Shown: positions 42,789 to 50,599, counted from the stretch's first letter. The stretch: 64,000 bases of DNA from Oceaniferula spumae (GCF_042849255.1 NZ_AP026866.1:434001-498000); one strand, 5' to 3'. Notes: a model not told the origin generated them from the sequence alone. Program-made: numbers and translations.

Positions 42789-43192
42789 GCTTTTTTGTTT
42801 TGTGACGTAGGAGAACTTGATCTCTTGTTTGGAGGGTTGGCACCGTAGGCTAGCAACAGTTCTTCACATTGCGTATCTCCACTGAAATCATGAAGGGTGC
42901 TTAGCGGCGTCTCTCCAGTGACATCAACATGATTCGGATCTGCACCATTATCCAGAAGGAACTTAGCGCAATCGTAGCTCGGTCGATTAACAAGTGCTGT
43001 AAATAGCAATGTATGGCCGTCGAAACCGGATTCTTCTGTGACTAACTCAGGATGCGCGTTAACTAATGCTTCCAAAGATTCGACATCATTATTCCGGATT
43101 GCTCTTTCTGCATCCATGAACGGTGACCGTTTAGAACACGACGAAAGCGAGACGATGACGAACAGGATTAGAATATGATTCAGGCGAAGCAT
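42731..43192 (-). CDS. cassette: ankyrin-repeat lipoprotein with attC-encoded tail
   Basis: 153 residues from MLRLNHILILFVIVSLSSCS (lipobox SLSSC). Ankyrin-type repeats follow: ERAIRNNDVESLEALVNAHP, GHTLLFTALVNRP, CAKFLLDNGADPNHVDVTGE and TPLSTLHDFS. Protein-protein binding in the periplasm is the likely role. The tail AEQGRAHQSTTRPESKSE is attC-encoded. Confidence 0.8.
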   Translation of the reverse strand: MLRLNHILILFVIVSLSSCSKRSPFMDAERAIRNNDVESLEALVNAHPELVTEESGFDGHTLLFTALVNRPSYDCAKFLLDNGADPNHVDVTGETPLSTLHDFSGDTQCEELLLAYGANPPNKRSSSPTSQNKKAAEQGRAHQSTTRPESKSE

Positions 43193-43203
43193 TTTTTTTC
43201 TTA

Positions 43204-43329
43204 GCCGAACGTCAAAGGCCACCCACCGCTATCCGGCGGCGAGCGTTGACTTGGGGTTAAAGGTTCTAGTTGTCATTCAGATTCCGACTCAGAGCGGGAT
43301 AGCGGTTGGTGTGCGCCGCCTTGTTCGGC
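43204..43329 (-). repeat. attC 43 (family B, proximal)
   Basis: Serves the gene at 43273, which ends inside it. Variant arms CACCCACCGCTATCCGG and GGGATAGCGGTTGGTGTGC still pair. Confidence 0.92.
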
Positions 43330-43758
43330 ATTGATAGTGTCGAGCTTCCACCGATATACGATGTTGCTTCCACGTCTTAGAGCAATTCCGCTCTGCCAGC
43401 CTTCATCTTCTCTAGAAACGTCCAGCCGAGGAAAAAAGAATAGGTCACCAGCCTCTGCACGACGACTGTGGAAACCAGCAACATTCAACCAGTCAAAACG
43501 AACATCCTCGATACGCTGAAACCCGCTTGGAAAGCCGTCAGTCTCAGCGAACTCGACCAACGATTCTTCAATCTGAGTTGCAAGCTGATCAGTAATTGGC
43601 TCTGTGATGTAGGCCGAAGACGCAGCAAGAGGTTTGGGTATAGCATGTGCGCGCAGCTTCTCCTCTGCAGCTTCCTCCATGCCACGGTCGTATGATTGCT
43701 GTAGAGCGTCGTCACAGCTCACGAAAAGCAAAAGAGAGAAGCTGAAGATGTATCGCAT
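43273..43758 (-). CDS. cassette: lipoprotein, first gene of the array
   Basis: 161 residues, lipobox in SLLLFVSCDD. Mature domain contains VRFDWLNVAGFHSRRAEAGD and WQSGIALRRGSNIVYRWKLD. The tail AEQGGAHQPLSRSESESE is attC-encoded. Being proximal, it should be the most recently inserted and best expressed cassette if the promoter lies upstream. No family recognised. Confidence 0.72.
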   Translation of the reverse strand: MRYIFSFSLLLFVSCDDALQQSYDRGMEEAAEEKLRAHAIPKPLAASSAYITEPITDQLATQIEESLVEFAETDGFPSGFQRIEDVRFDWLNVAGFHSRRAEAGDLFFFPRLDVSREDEGWQSGIALRRGSNIVYRWKLDTINAEQGGAHQPLSRSESESE

Positions 43759-43761
43759 TGA

Positions 43762-44000
43762 TTTAGCCGAACAGTTAAATGGACGGCCGGTCGTAGTTTA
43801 CGGGATAGACGACCGTCAGTCTATCGCATAGAGAAATTAGGGTGACAGCGAAAATATCGACCATCGTGGGACATTCTGTCGCAACTTCAGCCCTCTGCGT
43901 CTTGTTTAGACTGGCAGACCGTAGAAAACAACCTCGCACTGTAAATCAGTTGTCCACCTTCCGACTCACGACGGCTGCCGAACCGGTATTCGCTCCCTGT
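43762..44000 (-). other. proximal boundary of the cassette array with decayed attC/attI-like sequence
   Basis: On the minus strand ACTGTTCGGCTAAAT (around 43765-43775) gives a GTT core directly upstream of the first cassette, as attI should. A hairpin GACGGCCGGTCG/CGACCGTC and GCGTCTTGTTTAG (43897-43909) follow, then a degenerate family A start (43916-43949, matching CCGTAGA..CAACC.CGC..GTAAA.CAG). Either attI or fused remnants of deleted cassettes lie here. No integrase gene is adjacent. Confidence 0.5.
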
Positions 44001-44430
44001 CACGTCTGGGACAACAAGCCCGGAGGTGGGTGTCACAAGCCCTCCGGACGACCTGTAGCCGTGCCTCCGCCTCTGGTCGATTTGCCGGGTCCGGGCAAAA
44101 ACCTTGTCAATCGGTCACAACACTGAGGTGGGCATACGAGATGAAACACACCGTCCCAAGTTAGATCCCTGACCGCTCAGGTCAAGATGGATGATCGGTT
44201 TCCACCACACGCAATCCAGCCGTCTGGAAGCGGGCGGCCCATCCACACCCACCGCCCCCCCCGGGCACAAACGCAATAGTCGGCCATGCCACGTTATATA
44301 CAAATGTGAGGGACAAGACTGTCTCTCACATCATACCCCTCCGCGCCAGCGCCGTGATCCACCCCCGGATCACGGCTTTTTTCGTGCATGGGAGGGATAC
44401 ATAACAACCAACAAGAAAGGAACCAACACC
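44001..44430. other. GC-rich non-coding stretch
   Basis: No credible gene. A hairpin with CCGTGATCC...GGATCACGG followed by CTTTTTTC at about 44352-44384 resembles a terminator or structured leader immediately ahead of the gene at 44431. Confidence 0.45.
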
Positions 44431-44910
44431 ATGGCTGTGAAACTCATAGCAAACTACAGCAAGCGTCTCGGTCTTCCGGGCTACTCGTCACACCAGTTCA
44501 GCGTCTCCGTCGAGACCGAGCTGAACACCACCGACGACATCGCCCACGAAGCCGGACGTCTGTACAACAACCTCCAGACCAACGTCGACGAACAGATCCG
44601 GCAGACCGGATTCGTTCCGCCCCACGACTACGGCATGGAACCCCCGGCCCGGCAAGCCGACACCGTTCAGCCCGGCAACGTCCTGCCCATCGCCCGACAC
44701 AGCGACTGGCAGTGCTCTCCGAAACAGCAGGAGCTTATCCTCAAACTCATCGGGGAAAACAACCTGGACAAGAACGATGTCGAGCAGCTTGCCAAGCAAC
44801 GTTTCCGCAAGAGCGTGCCGCAGCTCAACAAGCTGGAGGCGTCCGGTCTGATCGACCTGATCATTCAGCAGCAGTTGCAAGACCGGAAAAAGAAGGGAGG
44901 CCAGCGATGA
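44431..44910 (+). CDS. unknown protein of the DNA-processing module
   Basis: 159 residues from ATG at 44431, with AGAAAGG a suitable distance upstream. LIANYSKRLGLPGYSSHQFS opens the protein; a helical C-terminal domain (WQCSPKQQELILKLIGENNL and LAKQRFRKSVPQLNKLEASG) follows. It overlaps the nuclease gene by 4 bases (ATGA), so it probably works with it. Confidence 0.75.
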   Translation: MAVKLIANYSKRLGLPGYSSHQFSVSVETELNTTDDIAHEAGRLYNNLQTNVDEQIRQTGFVPPHDYGMEPPARQADTVQPGNVLPIARHSDWQCSPKQQELILKLIGENNLDKNDVEQLAKQRFRKSVPQLNKLEASGLIDLIIQQQLQDRKKKGGQR

Positions 44911-45755
44911 TCTCCACTCTCAACCCGACCACCGACACCTCCGCCCGGGGAAACTACGGTCGTGCCCTCGACTACATCTCGGCGTCACGACTCAGTTGCT
45001 GGCAACAATGCAGAAGAAAACATTACTTCCGCTACGTTGCCGACATCCCCTCCGAACCGTCGCCGGCGATGCACCTGGGCAAGGTCGTGCACGCCACTCT
45101 CCAGCAATGGAACCTGTGGCGATGGGACAGGAAACCCTACACGATGAATGATCTGCATGCTGCCTTCTTCCACTCGTGGGAAAAGGAACAGGCGGAGAAT
45201 ACCGTGCCGTGGAAATCGGACAAGGAGCACGACGACCTGCGCGACAAGGCGTGGGAACTTGTGACCGCCTATCTTGATGCCGCTGTCATTGACGAGAGTG
45301 AAGACATCGCCGGTGTCGAGGTGCGGCTTGAAGCCGAGATCGAGGGGCTGCCCACGGTCATCGGCATTGTCGACCTCGTTCGCGGGGGAGGCCGTATCGT
45401 CGACTTCAAGACCGCCGCCAAGTCTCCCTCGCAAAACAGCGCGGGACACGTGCACGGCACGCAGCTGGGCATCTACGCCCTGTTGTATCGCCATTGCACC
45501 GGAACCAGGGAACTGGGCATCGAGCTTCATCATCTGGTGAAGACCAAGGTGCCCAAGGTCTGCGTCTCCGAGTTCGGCAGCATGTCTGACCGTGAGATCG
45601 GCAACGTCATCGCCCTCATGCATCAGTATGTGGATTCGGTGAAAGCCGGGGACTGCACACCGTCGCCGTCCTTCATGTGCTCGGGGTGTGAATACCTCTC
45701 GCAGTGCAAGAGCTGGCAGGGCGGCGAGGTGCAAGGGAACGGGGATGCGTCATGA
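44907..45755 (+). CDS. PD-(D/E)XK nuclease with Fe-S cysteines (Cas4/AddB-RecB type)
   Basis: 282 residues. Layout of a RecB/Cas4-like nuclease: CWQQCRRKHYFRY near the N-terminus, HLGKVVHATLQQW, then IGIVDLVRGGGRIVDFKTAA (catalytic D and D-x-K) and a C-terminal CSGCEYLSQC that with the early Cys could bind a 4Fe-4S cluster. A GGGAGG ribosome-binding site precedes it. Likely processes DNA ends for recombination or replication of the element. Confidence 0.88.
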   Translation: MISTLNPTTDTSARGNYGRALDYISASRLSCWQQCRRKHYFRYVADIPSEPSPAMHLGKVVHATLQQWNLWRWDRKPYTMNDLHAAFFHSWEKEQAENTVPWKSDKEHDDLRDKAWELVTAYLDAAVIDESEDIAGVEVRLEAEIEGLPTVIGIVDLVRGGGRIVDFKTAAKSPSQNSAGHVHGTQLGIYALLYRHCTGTRELGIELHHLVKTKVPKVCVSEFGSMSDREIGNVIALMHQYVDSVKAGDCTPSPSFMCSGCEYLSQCKSWQGGEVQGNGDAS

Positions 45756-45961
45756 GAAACGCCTTCCTTTTCGCGACACTGGCCATGTTTGTGAGCTGCA
45801 CCGGTTGCAGCAAAAAGAAACAGGACCCGCCTCCGCCCGTCGTGGTCAACGCCCCGGACTACCAACCGATCGGCGAAGGCATGAAGGTTCAAAGCTACGC
45901 GCTGGTCGGAGTCGCGGTGATCATCACCGTCGGCCTGATTGCCCGCAATGGAAACCACTGA
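45752..45961 (+). CDS. small lipoprotein with a C-terminal membrane helix
   Basis: 69 residues from ATG overlapping the nuclease stop (ATGA). Signal with lipobox FVSCTGCSKKK, a Pro-rich segment (DPPPPVV) and a second hydrophobic stretch (SYALVGVAVIITVGLIAR). Its link to a nuclease operon suggests a phage- or plasmid-like membrane function; none can be named. Confidence 0.62.
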   Translation: MRNAFLFATLAMFVSCTGCSKKKQDPPPPVVVNAPDYQPIGEGMKVQSYALVGVAVIITVGLIARNGNH

Positions 45962-45973
45962 CCCCGCAATGCC

Positions 45974-46120
45974 ATGAACCCGACCAACGCCATAATCAGC
46001 CTCTTCAGCTTTGTATCCCTCGGAGCACTGACGCTCTGGGCTATCAAGGACCTGTGGGGCGTCATGCTGGCACTCTTGCTGATCGCCGGTCTAATCAACC
46101 TGGCGGGACGCAAGCGCTGA
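45974..46120 (+). CDS. 48-residue membrane protein
   Basis: MNPTNAIISLFSFVSLGALT then LWAIKDLWGVMLALLLIAGL: two short hydrophobic segments and a basic end GRKR. It starts 12 bases after the lipoprotein gene and is followed by a terminator, so it closes the operon. No family recognised. Confidence 0.55.
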   Translation: MNPTNAIISLFSFVSLGALTLWAIKDLWGVMLALLLIAGLINLAGRKR

Positions 46121-46140
46121 CCGGCAAACAACAAAACCGC

Positions 46141-46187
46141 AAGGCCGCATCCGGACTCCCTGACAGGAGCGAGGATGCGGCCTTTTT
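46141..46187 (+). terminator. intrinsic terminator
   Basis: AAGGCCGCATCC and GGATGCGGCC form a strong stem followed by TTTTT; ends the 44431-46120 operon. Confidence 0.93.
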
Positions 46188-46223
46188 CATTACAAAACCA
46201 AACCCAAACAGAAAACCAAACAT

Positions 46224-47045
46224 ATGAACAACATCATCAACATGAACCGCCACCAGCCGGTGGCTTACGAGATCGTGGAAAACGCACCGCGAGTGAATGA
46301 CAATCCGAAACCCCGGGGCATGCTGCTTCACTGCGGAGCCCAGGTCGTGGACCGTCAGGATCTCTTCGAGGTCGCCACCCCCCACGGCACCGACACATGG
46401 TATCCGCTCCCGCACCGCTCGCTGGTGACGGAAGTGGAACACCAGCTTCAGGCCGCCGGTTTCCAACTGCGCGGCGAGACCCATGCCCTGACCCACGACG
46501 GCTCCAGATACTTCGGAGTCATCCAGGTCAACCTGCCGACCCGGAGCGCCCGGGACTTCGGCTGGGTGGTGGGACTGCGCAACTCGCATGACAAGAGCCT
46601 GCCCGCCGGACTCGTTGCCGGAACCCAGGTATTCGTCTGTGACAACCTTGCCTTCAACGGCGAGGTGAAGCTCAGTCGCAAGCACACGCGTTTCGCCATG
46701 CGCGATCTGAAGCAACTGACGGCCCGTGCGGTCGGAAAGCTCGGTGACAAGTTCGCCGACTTCGACCGCCGGATATCCGCCTACAAGAAGATGTATCTCC
46801 CGGACCGTTCCGCCCATGACCTGATCGTCAGAAGCGTCGACTGCCGGGCGATCACAGCGAGCCAAGTGCCTGCCGTGTTGGAGGAATGGCGCAAGCCGTC
46901 CCACGAAGAGTTCCTGCCGCGCAACGCCTGGAGCCTCTTCAACGCCTTCACCGAAGTCTACAAGGGAGTCAATCCCCAAACAGCGGTGAAACGCGGACAA
47001 GCACTCCACGGGCTCTTTGACGGACAAGTGGGCCTCGCCAGTTAA
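46224..47045 (+). CDS. DUF932 phage/plasmid-like protein
   Basis: 273 residues. The DUF932 signature is clear: RDFGWVVGLRNSHDKSLPAG, VFVCDNLAFNGE, then NAWSLFNAFTEVYKG near the end. DUF932 proteins are common on plasmids, phages and integrative elements and are used as a mobile-element marker; their biochemical role is not settled. Transcribed alone between two terminators. Confidence 0.88.
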   Translation: MNNIINMNRHQPVAYEIVENAPRVNDNPKPRGMLLHCGAQVVDRQDLFEVATPHGTDTWYPLPHRSLVTEVEHQLQAAGFQLRGETHALTHDGSRYFGVIQVNLPTRSARDFGWVVGLRNSHDKSLPAGLVAGTQVFVCDNLAFNGEVKLSRKHTRFAMRDLKQLTARAVGKLGDKFADFDRRISAYKKMYLPDRSAHDLIVRSVDCRAITASQVPAVLEEWRKPSHEEFLPRNAWSLFNAFTEVYKGVNPQTAVKRGQALHGLFDGQVGLAS

Positions 47046-47066
47046 TCGCAACAACCGAAACACCAG

Positions 47067-47107
47067 CCGCCACTGAGACCTCAAAATCCCAGTGGCGGTT
47101 ACTTTTT
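47067..47107 (+). terminator. intrinsic terminator
   Basis: CCGCCACTG and CAGTGGCGG stem followed by TTACTTTTTC; ends the DUF932 transcript. Confidence 0.88.
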
Positions 47108-47143
47108 CAACCCATCTACCAAAACCAACAACCCATAAACCAC

Positions 47144-47371
47144 ATGAAAATCATCAACGCAATCATCACCTCTATGCCCCGGCCAATGCCGCAAGGTATG
47201 TTCGATCCTATGCCCGAAGTCATCGCGACTTTCGAGGATGGCTCCAGCAAATCCCTGTTCACGTTCTACCCCGACGAGATCTCGTTCCAAGCATCAGAGT
47301 TCATCAGCCTCACTGAGCAAGAAGCCCACAGCATCCTGCAACAAAAAGTCAGCACCTACCTCCGTTCATAA
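47144..47371 (+). CDS. small protein of unknown function
   Basis: 75 residues. MKIINAIITSMPRPMPQGMF then VIATFEDGSSKSLFTFYPDE, a small beta-like domain with a helical end. It precedes the ligase gene by 31 bases and probably shares its transcript. Confidence 0.62.
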   Translation: MKIINAIITSMPRPMPQGMFDPMPEVIATFEDGSSKSLFTFYPDEISFQASEFISLTEQEAHSILQQKVSTYLRS

Positions 47372-47402
47372 CTCCTAACCACCACCAACCCAAAATAAAA
47401 CC

Positions 47403-48515
47403 ATGAACCAAACTACCAACACCACCAGTACCTCCCTCTATTTCCGCGAGGGCAACTCAGACAAAGAATACCACGTCGCCATCGAGCCGGAAGGCGAAGG
47501 CTACCACGTCACCTACGTATACGGACGGCGTGGCAACACCCTCACCACTGGAAGCAAGACACAGAACATTGTCGCCCTTGCCGAGGCGACTGCCATCCAC
47601 GACAAACTTGTCCGTCAGAAAATCGCCAAAGGCTACCATCTGGCAGACAGCCCAGACCATAACCCCGGGGTAATCGCTCACGCTCACGACACGGGCCAAG
47701 ACACCGGCATCCGCTGCCAACTCCTCAATCCCGTCGATGAAGACCAAGCATCACGCCTCCTCACCGACAAGCGTTACTGCCTTCAGGAAAAACACGACGG
47801 TCGCCGGCTCATGATCCGGAAGATAGGCGATGAGATCACCGGTATCAACCGCCGGGGACACGTCGTTTCCGTCCCGACCGCAATCCGCGAAGCCGTCGGC
47901 AAGCTCCCTGTGGATGCCCTGCTCGATGGCGAAGTTGTTGGTGACACTTACCACGTCTTCGACCTGCTCGAATTGAAAGGCCACGACATCCGCCAGCAAG
48001 GTTACATCATCAGACACGCCGGCCTGCTCGCCCTGCTGCCTCCCGGTTGTGACGCCCTCCTCTGGGTCAGCACCGCCATCGACAGCGATGACAAGGTGGC
48101 GACCTACGAGGAACTCAGCCACACCAACCGCGAGGGAGTCGTGTTCAAGGACATCGATGCACCCTTCAGTCCCGGGCGACCAAATTCAGGGGGTAGTCAG
48201 TTGAAATATAAGTTCGTCGAGACGGCATCATTCCTCGTCAGCGGACACAACTGGGCAAGAAGCGTCAGCCTCGGCCTCTATGGCACCGGCCCGCAGTCAC
48301 AAGTTCTCCTGCCCGCAGGAAACGTTACAATTCCACCTAACTGCCCGGTTCCACAAACCGGTGCTGTCGTGGAAGTCCGTTACCTCTACGCCTTCCGAGA
48401 AAGCGGCTCTATCTACCAACCCGTCTACCTCTACGAACGCAACGACATCCCGGACACCGACTGCACCACCGACCAGTTGAAATACAAAGCCGAGCCAGCC
48501 CCCGCCCTCGCATAA
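47403..48515 (+). CDS. WGR-domain ATP-dependent DNA ligase
   Basis: 370 residues. Residues 10-80 form a WGR-type domain (SDKEYHVAIEPEGEGYHVTY, VYGRRGN). The nucleotidyltransferase core has EKHDGRRLMIR (adenylated Lys in KxDGxR), INRRG, LLDGEVV, YHVFDLLEL, EGVVFK and LKYKF, the ordered ligase motifs. A C-terminal OB-like region (EVRYLYAFRESGSIYQPVYL) completes it. It likely seals DNA in phage-type replication or repair. Confidence 0.87.
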   Translation: MNQTTNTTSTSLYFREGNSDKEYHVAIEPEGEGYHVTYVYGRRGNTLTTGSKTQNIVALAEATAIHDKLVRQKIAKGYHLADSPDHNPGVIAHAHDTGQDTGIRCQLLNPVDEDQASRLLTDKRYCLQEKHDGRRLMIRKIGDEITGINRRGHVVSVPTAIREAVGKLPVDALLDGEVVGDTYHVFDLLELKGHDIRQQGYIIRHAGLLALLPPGCDALLWVSTAIDSDDKVATYEELSHTNREGVVFKDIDAPFSPGRPNSGGSQLKYKFVETASFLVSGHNWARSVSLGLYGTGPQSQVLLPAGNVTIPPNCPVPQTGAVVEVRYLYAFRESGSIYQPVYLYERNDIPDTDCTTDQLKYKAEPAPALA

Positions 48516-48605
48516 CACAAGCAAGAAACAAAAAACCAAGCGCCGCCTCAGCCTGGACCCGCCGGCATCACGACTACGACCATTGCCAGTGAATACAATC
48601 CCAAG

Positions 48606-48645
48606 GAGCCTGCCCCGGTCATATCCGGGGCGGGTTCTTTTTTCT
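48606..48645 (+). terminator. intrinsic terminator
   Basis: GCCCCGG and CCGGGGC stem, extended by flanking bases, followed by a T-rich run; ends the ligase transcript. Confidence 0.9.
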
Positions 48646-48672
48646 TAGCTATCAGCCGACGACTCAGATAAA

Positions 48673-48711
48673 TGTACACAGAAATGCCGCGACTTGTTAT
48701 GAGCGCGGCAT
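48673..48711 (+). repeat. hairpin repeat, right copy
   Basis: TGTACAC-N2-AAATGCCGCGAC followed by CGCGGCAT, with a perfect 8-bp stem ATGCCGCG/CGCGGCAT. Matches 16117-16154. It directly abuts the broken recombinase gene. Confidence 0.75.
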
Positions 48712-50160
48712 GAGCTTAGCCTCAGGCAACGGGTAGCGGTGGCACTTGATTACCTCCGGAAATCCTGCTCGGAGATGACCGATCTTGATCATGGCGACTA
48801 TGACGCCACCGCCCACACCCTGCTGATCCGCCGAGGCAAAGGGGGCAAGAGCCGGCTCCTGCCCGTGGGGGAGCGCGCCGCCGTCTGGCTGGACCGCTAC
48901 CTCTCGGAATCACGCCCGCATTTCGCCCACCTGCCATCTGAAACCGCCATGTTCCTGAGCGGTTACGGAACCCGGATCACACCCGCCTACCTCGGCAACT
49001 GGGTCGCCGGACAGATGAAGCTCGCGGGAATTACCACCAAGGGTTCCTGCCACCTGTTCAGCCACTCCTGTGCTACCTCGATGCACATCGGCGGAGCCGA
49101 CATCCGCTACGTGCAGGAAATCCTTGGTCACGCCCGAATGGAAACCACCCAGATATACACCCACGTGCACATTGCCGCCCTTGCCGAAGTCCATGCCCGC
49201 TGCCACCCGCACGGGCGCATTCCTTCTAGTGAGTGTGTTCCCAATTCCGAATCCCAGGCAGGATCATCTGAACCTTCTGAGGAATCCAGCCCATGGACAG
49301 ATTCCCCTTCACATCCCCTGCCGGATTCGTTAGGTAAGAACATAGAAATGCTTGAAGTCTGTCCATCCAAACTATCGGCCCTTGCAACGCCGTCAAATCG
49401 CCTCGGAAATTACTCCGATGACGATCTGGACCCGCCTTCTTTCCCGTTTCCCACTCAACCGGTACCTACTCCACCACCGCTTGGAAATCCAGCCAAGACC
49501 ATCACCCCCAATCAGTCAGACGAGCTTTCAACCTCTACTAAACACGGCCATCTTAATTGCTACGGATACAGATACTATGGTCCGACCGTAGGACGCTGGT
49601 CGTCCAGAGATCCTATTGGGGAAAGCGGAGGAGAAAACCTGTATGGGATGATATCTAACAATCCTGCAAACAATTTTGAGATTTTAGGCCTTCGACCAGG
49701 CGATGGAATTAGTGGTATTTTGCCTGTTCCACCAGAGTATCCTGAGATCCCATATCCTGCGCCCGCTCCAATAATCCCCATTCCTAATCCTGACGTGGAT
49801 ATTCCAAGTGGGCTTCCTGGTGGAATTAGCGATCAAGATTATATCCAAGAGTGGGAATGTAATTGCACGTATACAGCATGCTGCCAAGGAACAGGGAGCT
49901 GCAATCTATTAGTTGTTATAGGGAAAGGCAAATTTGTAGATGCTGACAGGAGTGTGGCCCTTACCAAAGCCGACGCGAAGTCAATTGAAAATGCGGATTC
50001 CCAATGTAAAGAAAACAGCTCTTCGTGCAATGTTCGAAAGCCTGCATTAGATAGAGCTCTTGATTGCGAGTGTGGTCCCGCTCCATTCCCTTTACCTGTT
50101 TTTCCTAAGCCCAAGCAACCTGGCCCAGGAATTAACTATCCCCCTATTCAAGTAGATTAA
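48703..50160 (+). pseudogene. broken tyrosine recombinase joined to an RHS core and tip
   Basis: The first 160 codons encode the catalytic half of a XerC/D-like recombinase: IRRGKGGKSRLLPVGER (Lys hairpin), then CHLFSHSCATSMHIGGADIR and YVQEILGHARMETTQIYTHV with the nucleophile Tyr. The N-terminal domain is absent, there is no ATG (GTG at 48739), and the HxxR motif reads HLFS, so the catalytic Arg is lost. After a low-complexity joint the frame continues into an RHS core end (YGYRYYGPTVGRWSSRDPIG) and a Pro/Cys-rich tip of unknown type. The chimera looks like the product of recombination. Confidence 0.78.
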
Positions 50161-50187
50161 TGAGCATTATGTTACTATTTCCGAACT

Positions 50188-50589
50188 ATGAATATTTTTA
50201 ATAAATGTAACCTATGGCATGCCGTGTTTATTTTTGTGTGCCTGAACTCCAAAGTGGTAGCTGCAAAAAAAGATAGTATAGCAAGTTACGTGCCTAAAGG
50301 CTATGAATGCTTATACAAAATCGAGAAGATAAGTAAATCGCAGGTGGCGATCAAATTACTGCATGCGAATAGTCAAAATGTGCCGTCATCATACGAAAAA
50401 GATGCCAAAGCTCTCTCTTTAAATAGGCCGGTTGGTCAATACCTTTTATTTGTAGGTAGAACCGGAATGAAATATAATTACAAAATGTATCCATTAAAGG
50501 CTAAACGGTTGAAGAAATGGAGCGTTAGCGAGATTGTTAATTTTTTGCGAACATATAAAAAACAGAGCGTTCTCAGAGAGGGGTCCTGA
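50188..50589 (+). CDS. small secreted protein downstream of RHS tip, possible immunity protein
   Basis: 133 residues, signal peptide WHAVFIFVCLNSKVVAAKKD. The mature domain is basic (KKWSVSEIVNFLRTYKK). Position directly after an RHS tip is where immunity genes sit; a periplasmic immunity protein would imply a periplasm-acting toxin. No family recognised. It is AT-rich compared with the genes to its left. Confidence 0.55.
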   Translation: MNIFNKCNLWHAVFIFVCLNSKVVAAKKDSIASYVPKGYECLYKIEKISKSQVAIKLLHANSQNVPSSYEKDAKALSLNRPVGQYLLFVGRTGMKYNYKMYPLKAKRLKKWSVSEIVNFLRTYKKQSVLREGS

Positions 50590-50599
50590 GAGTAAATAA

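Larger units (their letters stand above)
17871..43329 (-). mobile_element. integron-type gene cassette array without integrase (43 attC sites)
   Basis: A regular series of about 110-128 base repeats, all in one orientation, each separated by one small minus-strand gene. Read on the minus strand each site opens with a RYYAAC-type core (GCCTAACAAG, GGCCGAACAAG) and closes with ACGTTRRRY (ACGTTAGCC, ACGTTCGGC), with pairable inner arms (CAACCGCG against CGCGTCGG), which is the architecture of attC recombination sites. Genes face the same way as the sites, so the promoter/attI end should be at the right (near 43.8 kb). No intI gene is found there. Confidence 0.93.

Noticed and set aside
17871..43329. 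Regular repeats as a CRISPR array
   Set aside because: Repeats are 107-128 bases and spacers 250-1200 bases with genes; there are no cas1/cas2 genes. The structure is that of attC sites.
43848..43884. A cassette promoter (TTGCGA with an 18-base spacer) upstream of the first cassette
   Set aside because: The -10 candidate is poor and no experimental or comparative support is visible; not listed as a feature.
48703..49230. The XerC/D-like fragment as intI
   Set aside because: It lacks the N-terminal domain and the HxxR arginine and shows no extra integron-specific helix; it faces away from the array boundary without an attI next to it.
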